From Fagopyrum homotropicum (Eukaryota; Streptophyta; Magnoliopsida; Caryophyllales; Polygonaceae), in NCBI GenBank assembly GCA_033239125.1, contig BSWB01000004.1, positions 62,123,501 through 62,187,500 on the forward strand: 64,000 nucleotides of DNA. The letters run 5' to 3'. Positions 36,337 through 46,406 of this stretch are shown here, in pieces (the first letter of the stretch is position 1; the number at the start of each line of letters is the position of its first letter). Both the position numbers and the translations under genes were made by a program. The notes under the pieces were generated by a model. That model worked only from the letters and a program-made list of their open reading frames with translations. It ran no database searches and was not told where the DNA came from.

Positions 36337-38078
36337 TGATAGCATGAATTATAGTCTATATTTTGGGGTTTGTTTGGACGTTTTATCTTTCATAATCTGC
36401 ATGTTTGTATGTATATTATGTGATTATATTACCATTTCATCTACCTTTGCGAGAATCGAGGTCTACACCTAGTTTTGTTGTAATTGTAGGTAAAATGGTA
36501 CGTTTTGCATCAAAAAGGAGCAAAAGGAGCTATGGAGTCATTGGAGCTACATTAAGGAACATAAGGAACCATCCAGGAAGCATAGCCATGGATTAAGGAT
36601 TCACTTTGGACCAGTTTTGAGAGATTTCACATTCAGTTGTGACTCACCTCGGTTGACCAGAGATTCATCTCGACCGAGGTGATCCAAAGACGCCGACTCA
36701 ACCGAGGCGAATACCTAGGACGCGGCGAGAATATTTTATCCTTGGCTGAGATCTTTTATCTTTGGAAAGTGATCTTATATTTTTGGGCTTGGCTCCTGGA
36801 AGGAAGAAGATCTTATATTTTACCTATTTTTATGGGAAAAGATCTTTCTAAGATATCTTATCTTTGGAGGGTTATTTTCCTATAAAAAGGGTCGGATTTC
36901 CCACAAATCCGACACCCTGTTATACACGGAACACTCATTACGCAGCATCCATACTCCAGCTGGGAGATTTGAAGAACCTTTTTGAAGGTTGAAGGAAGAT
37001 TGAAGATCATAGCTTTTATAGCTTTTTGAAGGGTTTTTGTAAGATTATCTTAGATTCCCTTCCTTGTTGTCTTGTCTTGTTGGATTGCTATCCAAGGAAC
37101 GCTTTTGTTGTGATATTTGATTCAATTATTGAAGTATTTTCATTAAATTCTTCTTGTTCAAATATTCACCTCCTTCCCATATATTTGATTAATACTTTCA
37201 TGATGATGAGTGGCTAATTTCCTTGTGTGATTCTGGGGTGATTGGCTGAAGGTTGTGGGAAAAACAATGATAGAATAATCTTAATCACGGTAGGACCCTG
37301 AAAGTTCGAGTCTTTAACCTTAACCCTAAGCATCTCGCTCAGTCGATGAACATCTCGGCCGGGGTGGAATTTGGCTGACCGAGGTGACTTATCTGATCCT
37401 AAACTGAGAGTTAAGTGTTAGAGTTTGCCAAATCCTCTTCTTATTACACCTTTCCTGATCCAATGCAAGCTTAGGATGAGACTTACCCGGTAATTCCTTA
37501 GTTTGTGTACCTAAGATTATAAGTGTAGGTAATAAAGGTTTATCCTTTATTGGGGTTTGAGTGTGCTTTCATCCCATCTTTGTGAGTTAGCTTGAGACTT
37601 ACCCGGTAAAGGTTGATTCTATTCCCTTAGATGGTGTGTTAGTTTGAGGTTATAGTTCTTTATCTTAATTCCTTGAGACTTACCCGGTAATAGGAGTTAC
37701 AGTTTAGGATTAGTGAGTAGTGAGACTTACCCGGTGATCTATTCCACTTTAGTAACACCTTCCCTATGCAAAAATCTCAGCTTTGTCCGCTTATCTTTAG
37801 ATTTTGAGTTGGAACCACAACTAGATGCTTTAATCCCTAGAATTGCATGTTTGCTTTATTGACCTCTTATCCATCTTTGATTGTTTTATTTGCTCTTGTG
37901 GTTAGTAATTACGAAGCTTACCGTTATTGACTTTGTTTCACCGAGTCCCTGTGATCGACCCCTGGAATTTCTTGCTTTTTACTACGATTGACCCGTACAC
38001 TGCGGGTTCGCATCCTTGTTTTAAGCTTAAGTCTAGGGTTATAAATTTAAAGCTTGCACACACCGTTTGGAGCGAACA
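36337..38078 (+). repeat. 5' LTR of element B
   Basis: TGATAGCATG to GCGAACA. It contains a TATA box, TATAAAAAGG at 36881-36890, expected to start the genomic transcript near 36915. GAGACTTACCCGGT words lie at about 37478, 37593, 37675 and 37721, and palindromic CTCGACCGAGG words at about 36646-36709 and 37330-37387. The short open frames inside recur in every LTR copy and are not genes. Confidence 0.97.
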
Positions 38079-38084
38079 AGTTTT

Positions 38085-38102
38085 TGGCGCCGTTGCCGGG
38101 GA
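38085..38102 (+). promoter_or_regulatory. Primer-binding site, tRNA-Asp (element B)
   Basis: TGGCGCCGTTGCCGGGGA, a full 18-base complement to the 3' end of plant tRNA-Asp, six bases after the LTR. It is diagnostic for Athila-type elements. Confidence 0.95.
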
Positions 38103-38204
38103 CTTGGTCTAGACCGAGCCGGTATGGTTTGCTCTTGGGGCACTTGCCCCCGTGTCTTCTAACCACTCTACTTGAGTGACTTTTGCAGGTTCTTTCTTAG
38201 GTTT

Positions 38205-41200
38205 ATGCGAAGAACCCGCACTGGGAAGGAAATCGTTCATTACGATCCCGAACCAGAAAAGACATACAAGCGACGTTTAAGAGAAGCAAAGATGGCCCAA
38301 CAAGACAACCGCGATCTTGAGGCCGAATTGAAAGAGGCGTTAGAGCTGCTACGCCTCAGCAGGGAAGAACTAAGGCGAGAGAAGGAAGATACTCGCACCA
38401 AAACTGAAGCAATCGAAGCAGAAATGGCCGTCATACGAGACCAGATTCTACTTCGACCGAGGGACGATCCAGTTCCCGATGCTGGACCGAGGCAGGTCCC
38501 AATTGCTGACCCTCGACCTAGGCAGGTCCCAGTACCTGACGCCCCGGCCGAGATACTTCCACCTTGGATGCCAGTCCGAGATGTTCTTCTTGCAGGAATT
38601 CCACAAACCCTAGGTCAAAGGATGGACCCTAATCAACGTCCAGGAGTCAACCTAGGAGATCCAACGGACCATGACTACGAACTTCGACCGCAAGTTCTAT
38701 CCATGATTCGCCAATGCCAATTCGGAGGGATGGAGAAGGAATCACCACATCAACATCTTCAAAACTACGAGATCTTGATGGAAACCTTGAGACCTCCAAG
38801 AATTGAAAACAACAACTACAAGCTAAGACCTTTTTACTTTTCTTTAAAAGATAGAGCTCTTACTTGGTATCAATCTCTTCCTCTAGGAAAAATTAGCACG
38901 TGGGAGGAAATGTCTACGGAGTTCTTGACCAAATTCTTTCCCCCCTCAAAGACAGCTGAAATGAGAGGGAAGATAAATGCTTTCATTATGAAGGACAAGG
39001 AGAGCTTGTCCAAGTCATGGGAGCGGTTCAAGGACATTCTTTTGGATTGCCCACATCATGGGATTCCAAAGTTAGAGTTATTGGAGATTTACTTCAAAGG
39101 ACTGGACGGAAGCACCCAGTTCAATCTCCAACTACTCTCCGCCGGTACCTTCATGGACATGGCGATTGACGAGGCTTGGGACTTCATCGAGAAGCAAGCC
39201 TTGCATATGGAGAAGTACACCCACCAAGGAGCTGAAGGTGGAGTTAAAAGAGTCAACTTTCAAGAGACTCAATCCAACAACAATCAACTCACGTCTTTGA
39301 AGAATGACGTGAAGCAATTGAAGGAACTCTTGGTTGCTCAAACCAAGAAGGAAGAGCAAGGACAAAGGAACAACAACAATGGATACCGTAACAACAACAA
39401 CGGTTCCTGGAACAACAATTACAACAACAACAATAGAGGGTCCAATAGCAATAATTGGAGGGCGAACAACCAAAATAACGGTAACAATCATTCAAACTCC
39501 AACTCTAACGATTCCTCTAACCCTTTCCTCTCTTCCCTCTCTTCTTCTTCTACTCCATTAAAAAGCCAAGGGCAAGGATCAAGTTCGTCTCAGCCAGAAA
39601 AGAAAGACGCAGTTCTGGAGGCTATCTTGATCAAGCTTAGTGCTATGGAGACTTCTATGACTTCATTTTCGAGGGCCCAAAAGTCCTTCGAACAACAACT
39701 TGCAAGTAGGGCGAATGAAGCGCCAAGAGATCCAGGGAAGCTTCCAGCAAAGACGGAAAGCAACCTTAAGGGCCAGTGCATGGCCATAACGACGAGGAGT
39801 GGACTCAAAACTGCAGATCCAGTACCTCGTTCGACGCAGACCACCTCGGTCCAGATCCAGTCGAAGAACACCTCGACCGAGATGCCAACCGAGGTGGAGC
39901 CACAGAAAGCGGAGGGGAAAATTGAAGTTTATGTTCCACCTCCTGCATACAAACCACCACTTCCATTCCCCCAGTCAAGGGCCAGAGCACATCTAGACAA
40001 GCACTTTAGTAAGTTCCTTGACTTGATGAATAAGCTGCATATTAACATTCATTTCCTTGATGCCATTCTAGGAATGCCCGCCTATGGGAAGTTCTTAAAG
40101 GAGATCCTATCAAGGAAAAGGAAATTGGAAGACTTTGGTGAAGTTAGGATGACATCTAAATCCTCGGAGCTTATTCAAATCATGAAGGAGAAGATGCCAC
40201 CTAAATTAAGAGATCCCGACTCATTTTGCATTCCCATTCAAGTTGGGGATGTCACTTGTGAAGCCCTTTGTGATCTAGGAGCCAGCGTGAGCATCATACC
40301 GCTGGAGCTATGTATGAAGATCGGACTTGGAGAGCCCAAGCCGGTCAAGATTCGACTTTATATGGCGGATCGCTCCATCACCCATCCCGTGGGCATCTTG
40401 GAGGACGTTCCGGTCGAGTTAGGTAACTTCTATCTACCTATAGACTTTGTCGTACTTGACATTCCCGCAGATTATCCTGTTCCTATTATTCTCGGGAGGC
40501 CATTTCTAGCAACTTCGGGTTGCAACGTGGATTGCAAGAACGCCAAGTTGAAATTCAACATTGGTGGTGATGAGGTGGAGTTCGCACTACTTGCAGCCAT
40601 GAAAGGGGAGCAGCTAACTGATGATATCTTCAACATTTACGATGAAGAAGAATCAAGAGAATTGGTGAGCTCTATCCTTATTAATGATCCACTCGAAAGA
40701 GTTATTAGCTTCAGTTTAATGGAGGAGGGTATAGATGCTTCTTGTGATGCAGATATACGGAGCTTAAAGGCACTAGAAGAAGATCCAGGAGCTAAAACTG
40801 AGAAGCTAATCCAGGAGACGAAGATCTCCAGTTTCGGTCCCAGTTGCAGTACCTCGACCGAGGCACTTTCTGGACTGAGCGAGGCGACTGAAGAACATCT
40901 CGGTCAACGCCTCTGCGCCTCGACCGAGGTCGATGGCGAAGTGATGTCAACTGAGACTTTCGAAGGTCCAGTTTCTGAAACCATTCCACAGGAAGGAGGA
41001 AGCAAGGATCCCCCTCAGAAGACACCCCCAGTCGTGGAACTTAAACAACTCCCTAGTCACTTGAGGTATGTCTTTCTTGGGCCGGATTCCACTTATCCCG
41101 TTATTGTTAGTGCTTTCCTTTTCGAATCTGAATTGTCTAAGCTAATGCATGTCTTGAGAAAGCATCAAAAGGCTATAGGTTATACCACGGATGATCTTAT

Positions 41201-42683
41201 TGGCATTAAACCTTCTTTCTGCATGCATAGAATTCTAATGGAGGACAATCATAAGACTTCACGGGAACCTCAAAGACGGTTAAATCCGATCATGAAGGAG
41301 GTTGTGAAGAAAGAAATTCTTAAGTTGTTGGATGCAGGTATTATTTATCCTATCTCGGACAACAAGTGGGTTAGCCCGGTGCATGTCGTTCCGAAGAAAG
41401 GAGGGATGACCGTTGTGACGAATAAGAACAACGAGTTGATCCCAACTAGGACCGTTACGGGCTGGAGGGTTTGCATCGATTACAGGAAGCTGAACACGGC
41501 CACACGGAAGGACCATTTTCCACTTCCCTTCATCGATCAGATGCTCGAGCGATTGGCCCAACATTCACACTTTTGCTACTTAGACGGTTACAGTGGGTTC
41601 TTCCAGATTCCTATCCATCCGGATGATCAGGAGAAAACCACTTTCACTTGTCCATGGGGGACGTTTGCTTACAGAAGGATGGCATTTGGATTGTGCAATG
41701 CACCCGCTACCTTCCAGCGATGCATGATGGCTATCTTTTCCGAGTACATAGAGAATATCATGGAGGTATTTATGGATGATTTTTCCGTATACGGATCCTC
41801 TTTTGATGATTGCCTATCTAACCTTTCGCTAGTGCTTAAAAGATGTGAAGACACTAATCTCGTCTTGAATTGGGAGAAGTGTCATTTTATGGTTAATGAA
41901 GGCATTGTGCTAGGACACCTCGTGTCTAATCGAGGCATTGAGGTCGATCGCGCTAAGATCGAGACTATTGAGAAACTCCCTCCCCCTTGTTCTGTTAAAG
42001 GTGTGAGGAGTTTTCTCGGGCATGCAGGTTTCTACAGGAGATTCATCAAGGACTTCTCTAAGATTTCTAAACCTTTAACTAACCTCTTGAATAAAGATGT
42101 TGTTTTTGAGTTTTCGCAGGAGTGTCTTGATGCTTTTTACAGGATTAAGGAAGCGTTGATCTCCGCTCCTATTATCCAACCTCCAGATTGGACCTTGCCC
42201 TTTGAGATCATGTGCGATGCTAGTGATGTAGCCGTAGGAGCGGTGCTTGGGCAAAAGAAGGATGGACGGACCACCGCCATCTATTATGCTAGCAAGACGC
42301 TAGATGTAGCACAACACAACTACGCTACCACCGAGAAGGAGTTATTGGCGGTTGTATACACTTTCGAGAAGTTTCGTTCCTACTTAGTTGGAGCGAAAGT
42401 CATTGTCTACACCGACCATGCAGCCATTCGTTACTTGTTGGTTAAGAAAGATGCCAAGCCACGCCTTATTCGATGGATTCTCTTGCTTCAAGAGTTTGAC
42501 CTAGAGATCCGCGATAAGAAGGGATCCGAGAATTCTGTTGCGGATCACCTCAGCCGGCTACCTGCATCTTCACGTGAGAAGGATGACCCGCCCATAGACG
42601 ATTCATTCCCCGATGAGCACTTACACTTGTTGGAGCGTTTTATAGATTTACTTACTTCACCCCACGATGGAGGTGAAGTATAG
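38205..42683 (+). CDS. Athila gag-protease-RT-RNaseH polyprotein without integrase
   Basis: One uninterrupted frame of 1492 residues from the ATG at 38205; an earlier in-frame codon at 38172 is TTG. Gag: residues 1-110 charged/coiled; capsid-like retrotransposon gag around 150-310 (LRPFYFSL, WERFKDILLDCPHHG); Asn-rich linker about 388-435; no CCHC knuckle seen. Protease: active site DLGAS at 690-694 and IILGRPF near 765. RT: CIDYRKLN near 1090, FGLCNAPATFQ, catalytic FMDD at 1189-1192, FLGHAGFYRRFIKDFS. RNase H: CDASD at 1338 to ADHLSRL near 1450. Forty residues later the frame stops; related elements continue with an integrase of several hundred residues. The wording is Athila throughout. 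Products would package and copy the RNA, but integration needs help from another element. Confidence 0.95.
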   Translation: MRRTRTGKEIVHYDPEPEKTYKRRLREAKMAQQDNRDLEAELKEALELLRLSREELRREKEDTRTKTEAIEAEMAVIRDQILLRPRDDPVPDAGPRQVPIADPRPRQVPVPDAPAEILPPWMPVRDVLLAGIPQTLGQRMDPNQRPGVNLGDPTDHDYELRPQVLSMIRQCQFGGMEKESPHQHLQNYEILMETLRPPRIENNNYKLRPFYFSLKDRALTWYQSLPLGKISTWEEMSTEFLTKFFPPSKTAEMRGKINAFIMKDKESLSKSWERFKDILLDCPHHGIPKLELLEIYFKGLDGSTQFNLQLLSAGTFMDMAIDEAWDFIEKQALHMEKYTHQGAEGGVKRVNFQETQSNNNQLTSLKNDVKQLKELLVAQTKKEEQGQRNNNNGYRNNNNGSWNNNYNNNNRGSNSNNWRANNQNNGNNHSNSNSNDSSNPFLSSLSSSSTPLKSQGQGSSSSQPEKKDAVLEAILIKLSAMETSMTSFSRAQKSFEQQLASRANEAPRDPGKLPAKTESNLKGQCMAITTRSGLKTADPVPRSTQTTSVQIQSKNTSTEMPTEVEPQKAEGKIEVYVPPPAYKPPLPFPQSRARAHLDKHFSKFLDLMNKLHINIHFLDAILGMPAYGKFLKEILSRKRKLEDFGEVRMTSKSSELIQIMKEKMPPKLRDPDSFCIPIQVGDVTCEALCDLGASVSIIPLELCMKIGLGEPKPVKIRLYMADRSITHPVGILEDVPVELGNFYLPIDFVVLDIPADYPVPIILGRPFLATSGCNVDCKNAKLKFNIGGDEVEFALLAAMKGEQLTDDIFNIYDEEESRELVSSILINDPLERVISFSLMEEGIDASCDADIRSLKALEEDPGAKTEKLIQETKISSFGPSCSTSTEALSGLSEATEEHLGQRLCASTEVDGEVMSTETFEGPVSETIPQEGGSKDPPQKTPPVVELKQLPSHLRYVFLGPDSTYPVIVSAFLFESELSKLMHVLRKHQKAIGYTTDDLIGIKPSFCMHRILMEDNHKTSREPQRRLNPIMKEVVKKEILKLLDAGIIYPISDNKWVSPVHVVPKKGGMTVVTNKNNELIPTRTVTGWRVCIDYRKLNTATRKDHFPLPFIDQMLERLAQHSHFCYLDGYSGFFQIPIHPDDQEKTTFTCPWGTFAYRRMAFGLCNAPATFQRCMMAIFSEYIENIMEVFMDDFSVYGSSFDDCLSNLSLVLKRCEDTNLVLNWEKCHFMVNEGIVLGHLVSNRGIEVDRAKIETIEKLPPPCSVKGVRSFLGHAGFYRRFIKDFSKISKPLTNLLNKDVVFEFSQECLDAFYRIKEALISAPIIQPPDWTLPFEIMCDASDVAVGAVLGQKKDGRTTAIYYASKTLDVAQHNYATTEKELLAVVYTFEKFRSYLVGAKVIVYTDHAAIRYLLVKKDAKPRLIRWILLLQEFDLEIRDKKGSENSVADHLSRLPASSREKDDPPIDDSFPDEHLHLLERFIDLLTSPHDGGEV

Positions 42684-43530
42684 GGTGAGGGCACCTCCCA
42701 TTACGTTTGATGACGCATTATGGTCCAGCTAGCGACCTTAAACCAAGCGCTTCTTGGGAGGCAACCCAAGGTATTGTTTTCTTTTCCCTTTTTCTAGTTT
42801 AACTTAGATAGTTTGCTTTTGCTTTGTTTTGTTTGTTTTTGGCGTCCTAGACAGATAACAGGTTACATCTAAGGAAGAAGAACCAATCAGGAGCATAACT
42901 GGAAGCACAGAAGTTCGAGAATTCGAGAAGACGAAGTTTGACTGAGACACCTCGGTCCAGTCGAGGCCACCTCGACCGAGTTGATTCTTGAGCAACCGAG
43001 GCGACTAGGGTTTCTGCAGAACCACCTCGGTCCGTACCACCTCGGTCCAGTCGAGACCATCTCGACCGAGGTGACAGCAGTTCCACAAACAATATAAAAA
43101 GGGGAAAATTTTCTTTTTCAACTTTTTTTACCCACTTCGACTCGACCGCGGCGCCTCTCCACCTCGCTTCCTCGAATCTTGCTCATTTTCGAAGATTTCC
43201 GCTTCCAAACTACGATTGAAGGGTAGAGGATCCCATTGCAAGTACAGATCTGCGAAGAAATCGAACGAATCGACCGAAACGAGGTAAAAACAGTCGAAAC
43301 CCTAACTCGTTCATTCGTTTCGATTTGGGCTTTGGCTGCCCTTGCATCTGCTGAGAAAAGACTTAAGTACCCCATAGGATTGTAGTGATTTTTGGGGGAA
43401 AAGAACTGGATTTCTAAGAATTGAATCGCGAACTGCTTCTGCCTCGGTCCAGTCGAACTGCGCCTCGGCCGAGGTGATTTCTGAGAGTTGTCAGTGACCG
43501 AGGTGACCTGACAGTAAGATATTTTTAAAG
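42684..43530 (+). other. Element B spacer with pol-end remnant and palindromic words
   Basis: Just after the stop, 42721-42770 has the 'gcgcttcttgggaggcaacc' stretch that in other Athila elements follows the integrase, so the integrase segment was cleanly lost upstream of it. CCTCGGTCCAGTCGAG and CTCGACCGAGG words cluster at 42947-43075, 43137-43160 and 43442-43508. No gene is called. Confidence 0.7.
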
Positions 43531-44928
43531 ATGAGTTCTGACAGATTGCTTGCCATTAGGGATAGATCCTCTCCTTCCCCTTCTTCCTCTTCTTCCCGAC
43601 CTTACCGCCCGGTGATCCATGAGAGACACCAGGTGGATTATGACCGTATAGCTAGCCGTCCAGTGATTACACCACGTTTCCTGGACGTGTCCGCTTTTGA
43701 CTGCCTAGGGGTAGATGGAGACCTTAGGAGGATGATTACTACAGTTGGGCTAGATCAGTTTACTGAGATCCGAGCCCCAACCTACTTGGAGCCGACCCTA
43801 GAGTTCATTAGCTCCTTCACTTACCTTCCCACAGAGCAGTCTGTGAAGTACCGGTTGATGAACCGGAACTTCTTAGTACCGCTCGAGATTTGGAGAGACA
43901 TCTTCGGCTTTCTTGAGCCCACCGCCACTGACTACCCTTCCCGATCTGTAGCTAGGGAGTTCTGGGGGCAGATAGCCCATATTGTTGAGCATGCAGAGAG
44001 ATGGCGCCCTGGAGATTCCAGGGAGAAGGTCATCTTCCACCTAGCCTTTAGGTTAGCCCATAGGATATTCAACGAGACACTTCTGGCGCTTACTGAGACG
44101 CCCCAGAAGATCCGACAGGGCGAGCTTTTCAGTCTATACTGTATGGTTACGGGGGGTTTCCCAGACTTTGGCTTGATCTTGGCAGAGGACATGCACAAGA
44201 TCAAGGCCAAAGCGAAGGGAGACATCTGCTGCGGAGGGCTTATCACCCACATAGCTGCTTTTCATGACATGGACTTCAGTGCCTGTACGATGGTGGCGGC
44301 TCCGAAGCCGCTTGGATTGCAGGAGATGATCACTCGGCGGATTCTCGTCCCCCGAGGTTTGACTACTCCATATGTGGCTATGCCGTGGGAGCTGACTGAG
44401 CCACAGGGGATCCGATGGTCTGCCCAGTTCACCGTTTATGACCCACATTATTGGTAGACCGCTTGGGCTCCACTGATGGAAGATTATAGGGAGGCAGCAG
44501 CTGCCCCAGATGAGGAGGAGGAGGAGGCTGATGACGAGGATACAGTGGATGAGAGAGATGGTGGAGTCCCGATGGATACAGGGACAGATACTGCAGGGAC
44601 GAGCGCACCGCCGATTATAGATCTGGATGTTGATGATGAGACTGAGCCTGCACCAGCTGATGCACCTGCCACTTCTCCAGTTAGACCTGCTAGACGCAGG
44701 AGACACAGAGCGAGGGATCCAGATGCTCACAGACGGATCGATGACCTGACGGATCAGGTTATTGATTCATATGCTGCATTGTCGCTGGATATCCGCGAGA
44801 TGCAGGAGAGGCAGCATTATCAGCACATTATGGCCCAACTTCAGTTCGAGCGTATCATGGGTTATCCGTTCGACCCGACCAAGTATCCATACGTGCCACC
44901 ACCACCACCACCGGATCGCGACTATTGA
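43531..44928 (+). pseudogene. ATHILA ORF1-like extra gene, split by an in-frame UAG
   Basis: A 308-residue frame from the ATG at 43531 ends with TAG at 44455. The same frame reopens and runs, from ATG 44476, another 150 residues to 44928, so a single UAG separates two parts of a roughly 465-residue protein. The first part (LEPTLEFISSFTYL, KYRLMNRNFLV, FGFLEPT, REFWGQIAHIV, GELFSLYCMV, CCGGLITHIAAFHDMD) has the layout of the plant 'ATHILA ORF-1/putative plant transposon protein' family. The second part is acidic, then Arg-rich, then Pro-rich. Function is unknown; in Athila elements an extra ORF often lies here, after pol. The UAG could be a simple null mutation or a leaky stop. Confidence 0.75.
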
Positions 44929-46406
44929 TGAGCTGCAGGATTTTCTTTATTATATTTTTATGCAGTTCAGCTATTTATCCGGTGAGTACTCTTATTTCTA
45001 GACTTATATTGACCCACTGGGACAGTGTGTCCCAAGTATGGGGTATTTGTTGTACTTATTTGATGACGACTTGATGTACTTATTTGATTACTTTGATGTA
45101 TGACTCATACTTTATCGGATATTTCATGTTTATGCTCCACTTCTGCATTTATATGTTTATCTGAGATTGCATGCATATTTACAGGTTATTTGATTGAGAA
45201 AAACGTCGGGTTTTTAAAAAAAAAAAAAAAAATTTGACCTCGACCGAGTCAGTCTTGGCCAAACGAGGCGTTTCACCTCGGTTGACCCAAGAACACCTCG
45301 ACCGAGGTGGATTAACTGAGAGTTTTCGAAAACGATTTTTGTGTTATTTATCTGGATATGATCTCAGTGAAGATCTTGCTTACTGACTGGTTTTAAATTT
45401 TTTATGTGTTTGAAAGGTTTTATAATATGTTTAAGTTGCTAAATGCTTTGTTTGAAATTATTGGCATGTTTAATACTTTGTTTTTATCTAAATTATGTTG
45501 AATTTGAAGGTTGACACCACATCATGAGTTCTCTCACTTTCTTCCTGGAAAGACCAAGGCAATTCATTCTTCTCTCTTCTTCTTCTTGATCATGCTTAGC
45601 CCCTCATATACATTTTTGCCTCCCTTTACCTATCCGGGAATTTGGAAGCAAGCGAAGTGGTGAAAGCAAGTGAAGTTAAAGTTGAGAAGCGGCTGGAAGT
45701 GAAAGTGTTAGAAAGTAATAATAGGTTTGGGGAAGTCAATCATGAAGATGAGTAACTCGGCACCATTCACATAGCCGGGTGTTTGTGTCTTGCCAAAGTC
45801 GGATTGAGTGATATTCCTAACGGGTCATGGTATGTGCATCAAGGGTTTGATGCATCTCGAGAAATTGATGATTGCGGATTTCCTAGGCTTCGGTTATTGT
45901 GCACCTCTGTCCATGCATCCCAAAAAGTAAAGTAAAAAGAAAAAAAAGTGGAATAAGCAAAGCTTATTGGTGGAAGATGTTGCAAGTCAAAGTGAAAGTG
46001 AAGTTTATCCTTTTCCCGGATTCTAGCACCACATTACCTTACATACATCCCTACCCTACACGTTTCTTGACCTTTTCTTTTGGGAAGCCCTTGAGACCTT
46101 GAGCTTGTTGATTGACTTAGTGGTTTAAACTGGATTATACATGATTAATTTTGATAATTATGACTTATTATGCATTCTATGGTTTTATGCAAAGATGAAC
46201 AACTTTTCTATATTTATAAAATGTTTTAAACATGTTTCGATTTTAAATTCCAAGAAGTATTCTCTTAGAGTGATCTATGATTGTAGCACACCATAAATGT
46301 TTTTGAAGGACTTTTCATTGATTTTCTTGACTTATAATCCATTCTATCTTGTCTTCTATATGCGGAACTTGCTTAGGGACAAGCAAGAGCTAAGTATGGG
46401 GTATTT
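44929..46406 (+). other. 3' untranslated region of element B
   Basis: No gene. It contains a 19-base A run near 45218, another block of palindromic words at 45237-45315 and a likely polypurine region, 'aagtatgggg', at 46393-46401 directly before the 3' LTR. Short open frames here show no similarity to anything known. Confidence 0.7.

Noticed and set aside
36405..37217. Small frames repeated at 26318, 36405, 46475 and beyond as possible conserved micro-proteins
   Set aside because: They recur only because they sit in Athila LTRs; frames contain no start context or known motif and vary between families.
39132..39561. Cysteine/valine-rich frames antisense or out of frame in the Athila gag region
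   Set aside because: Shadows of the asparagine-rich (AAC) linker in the polyprotein frame.
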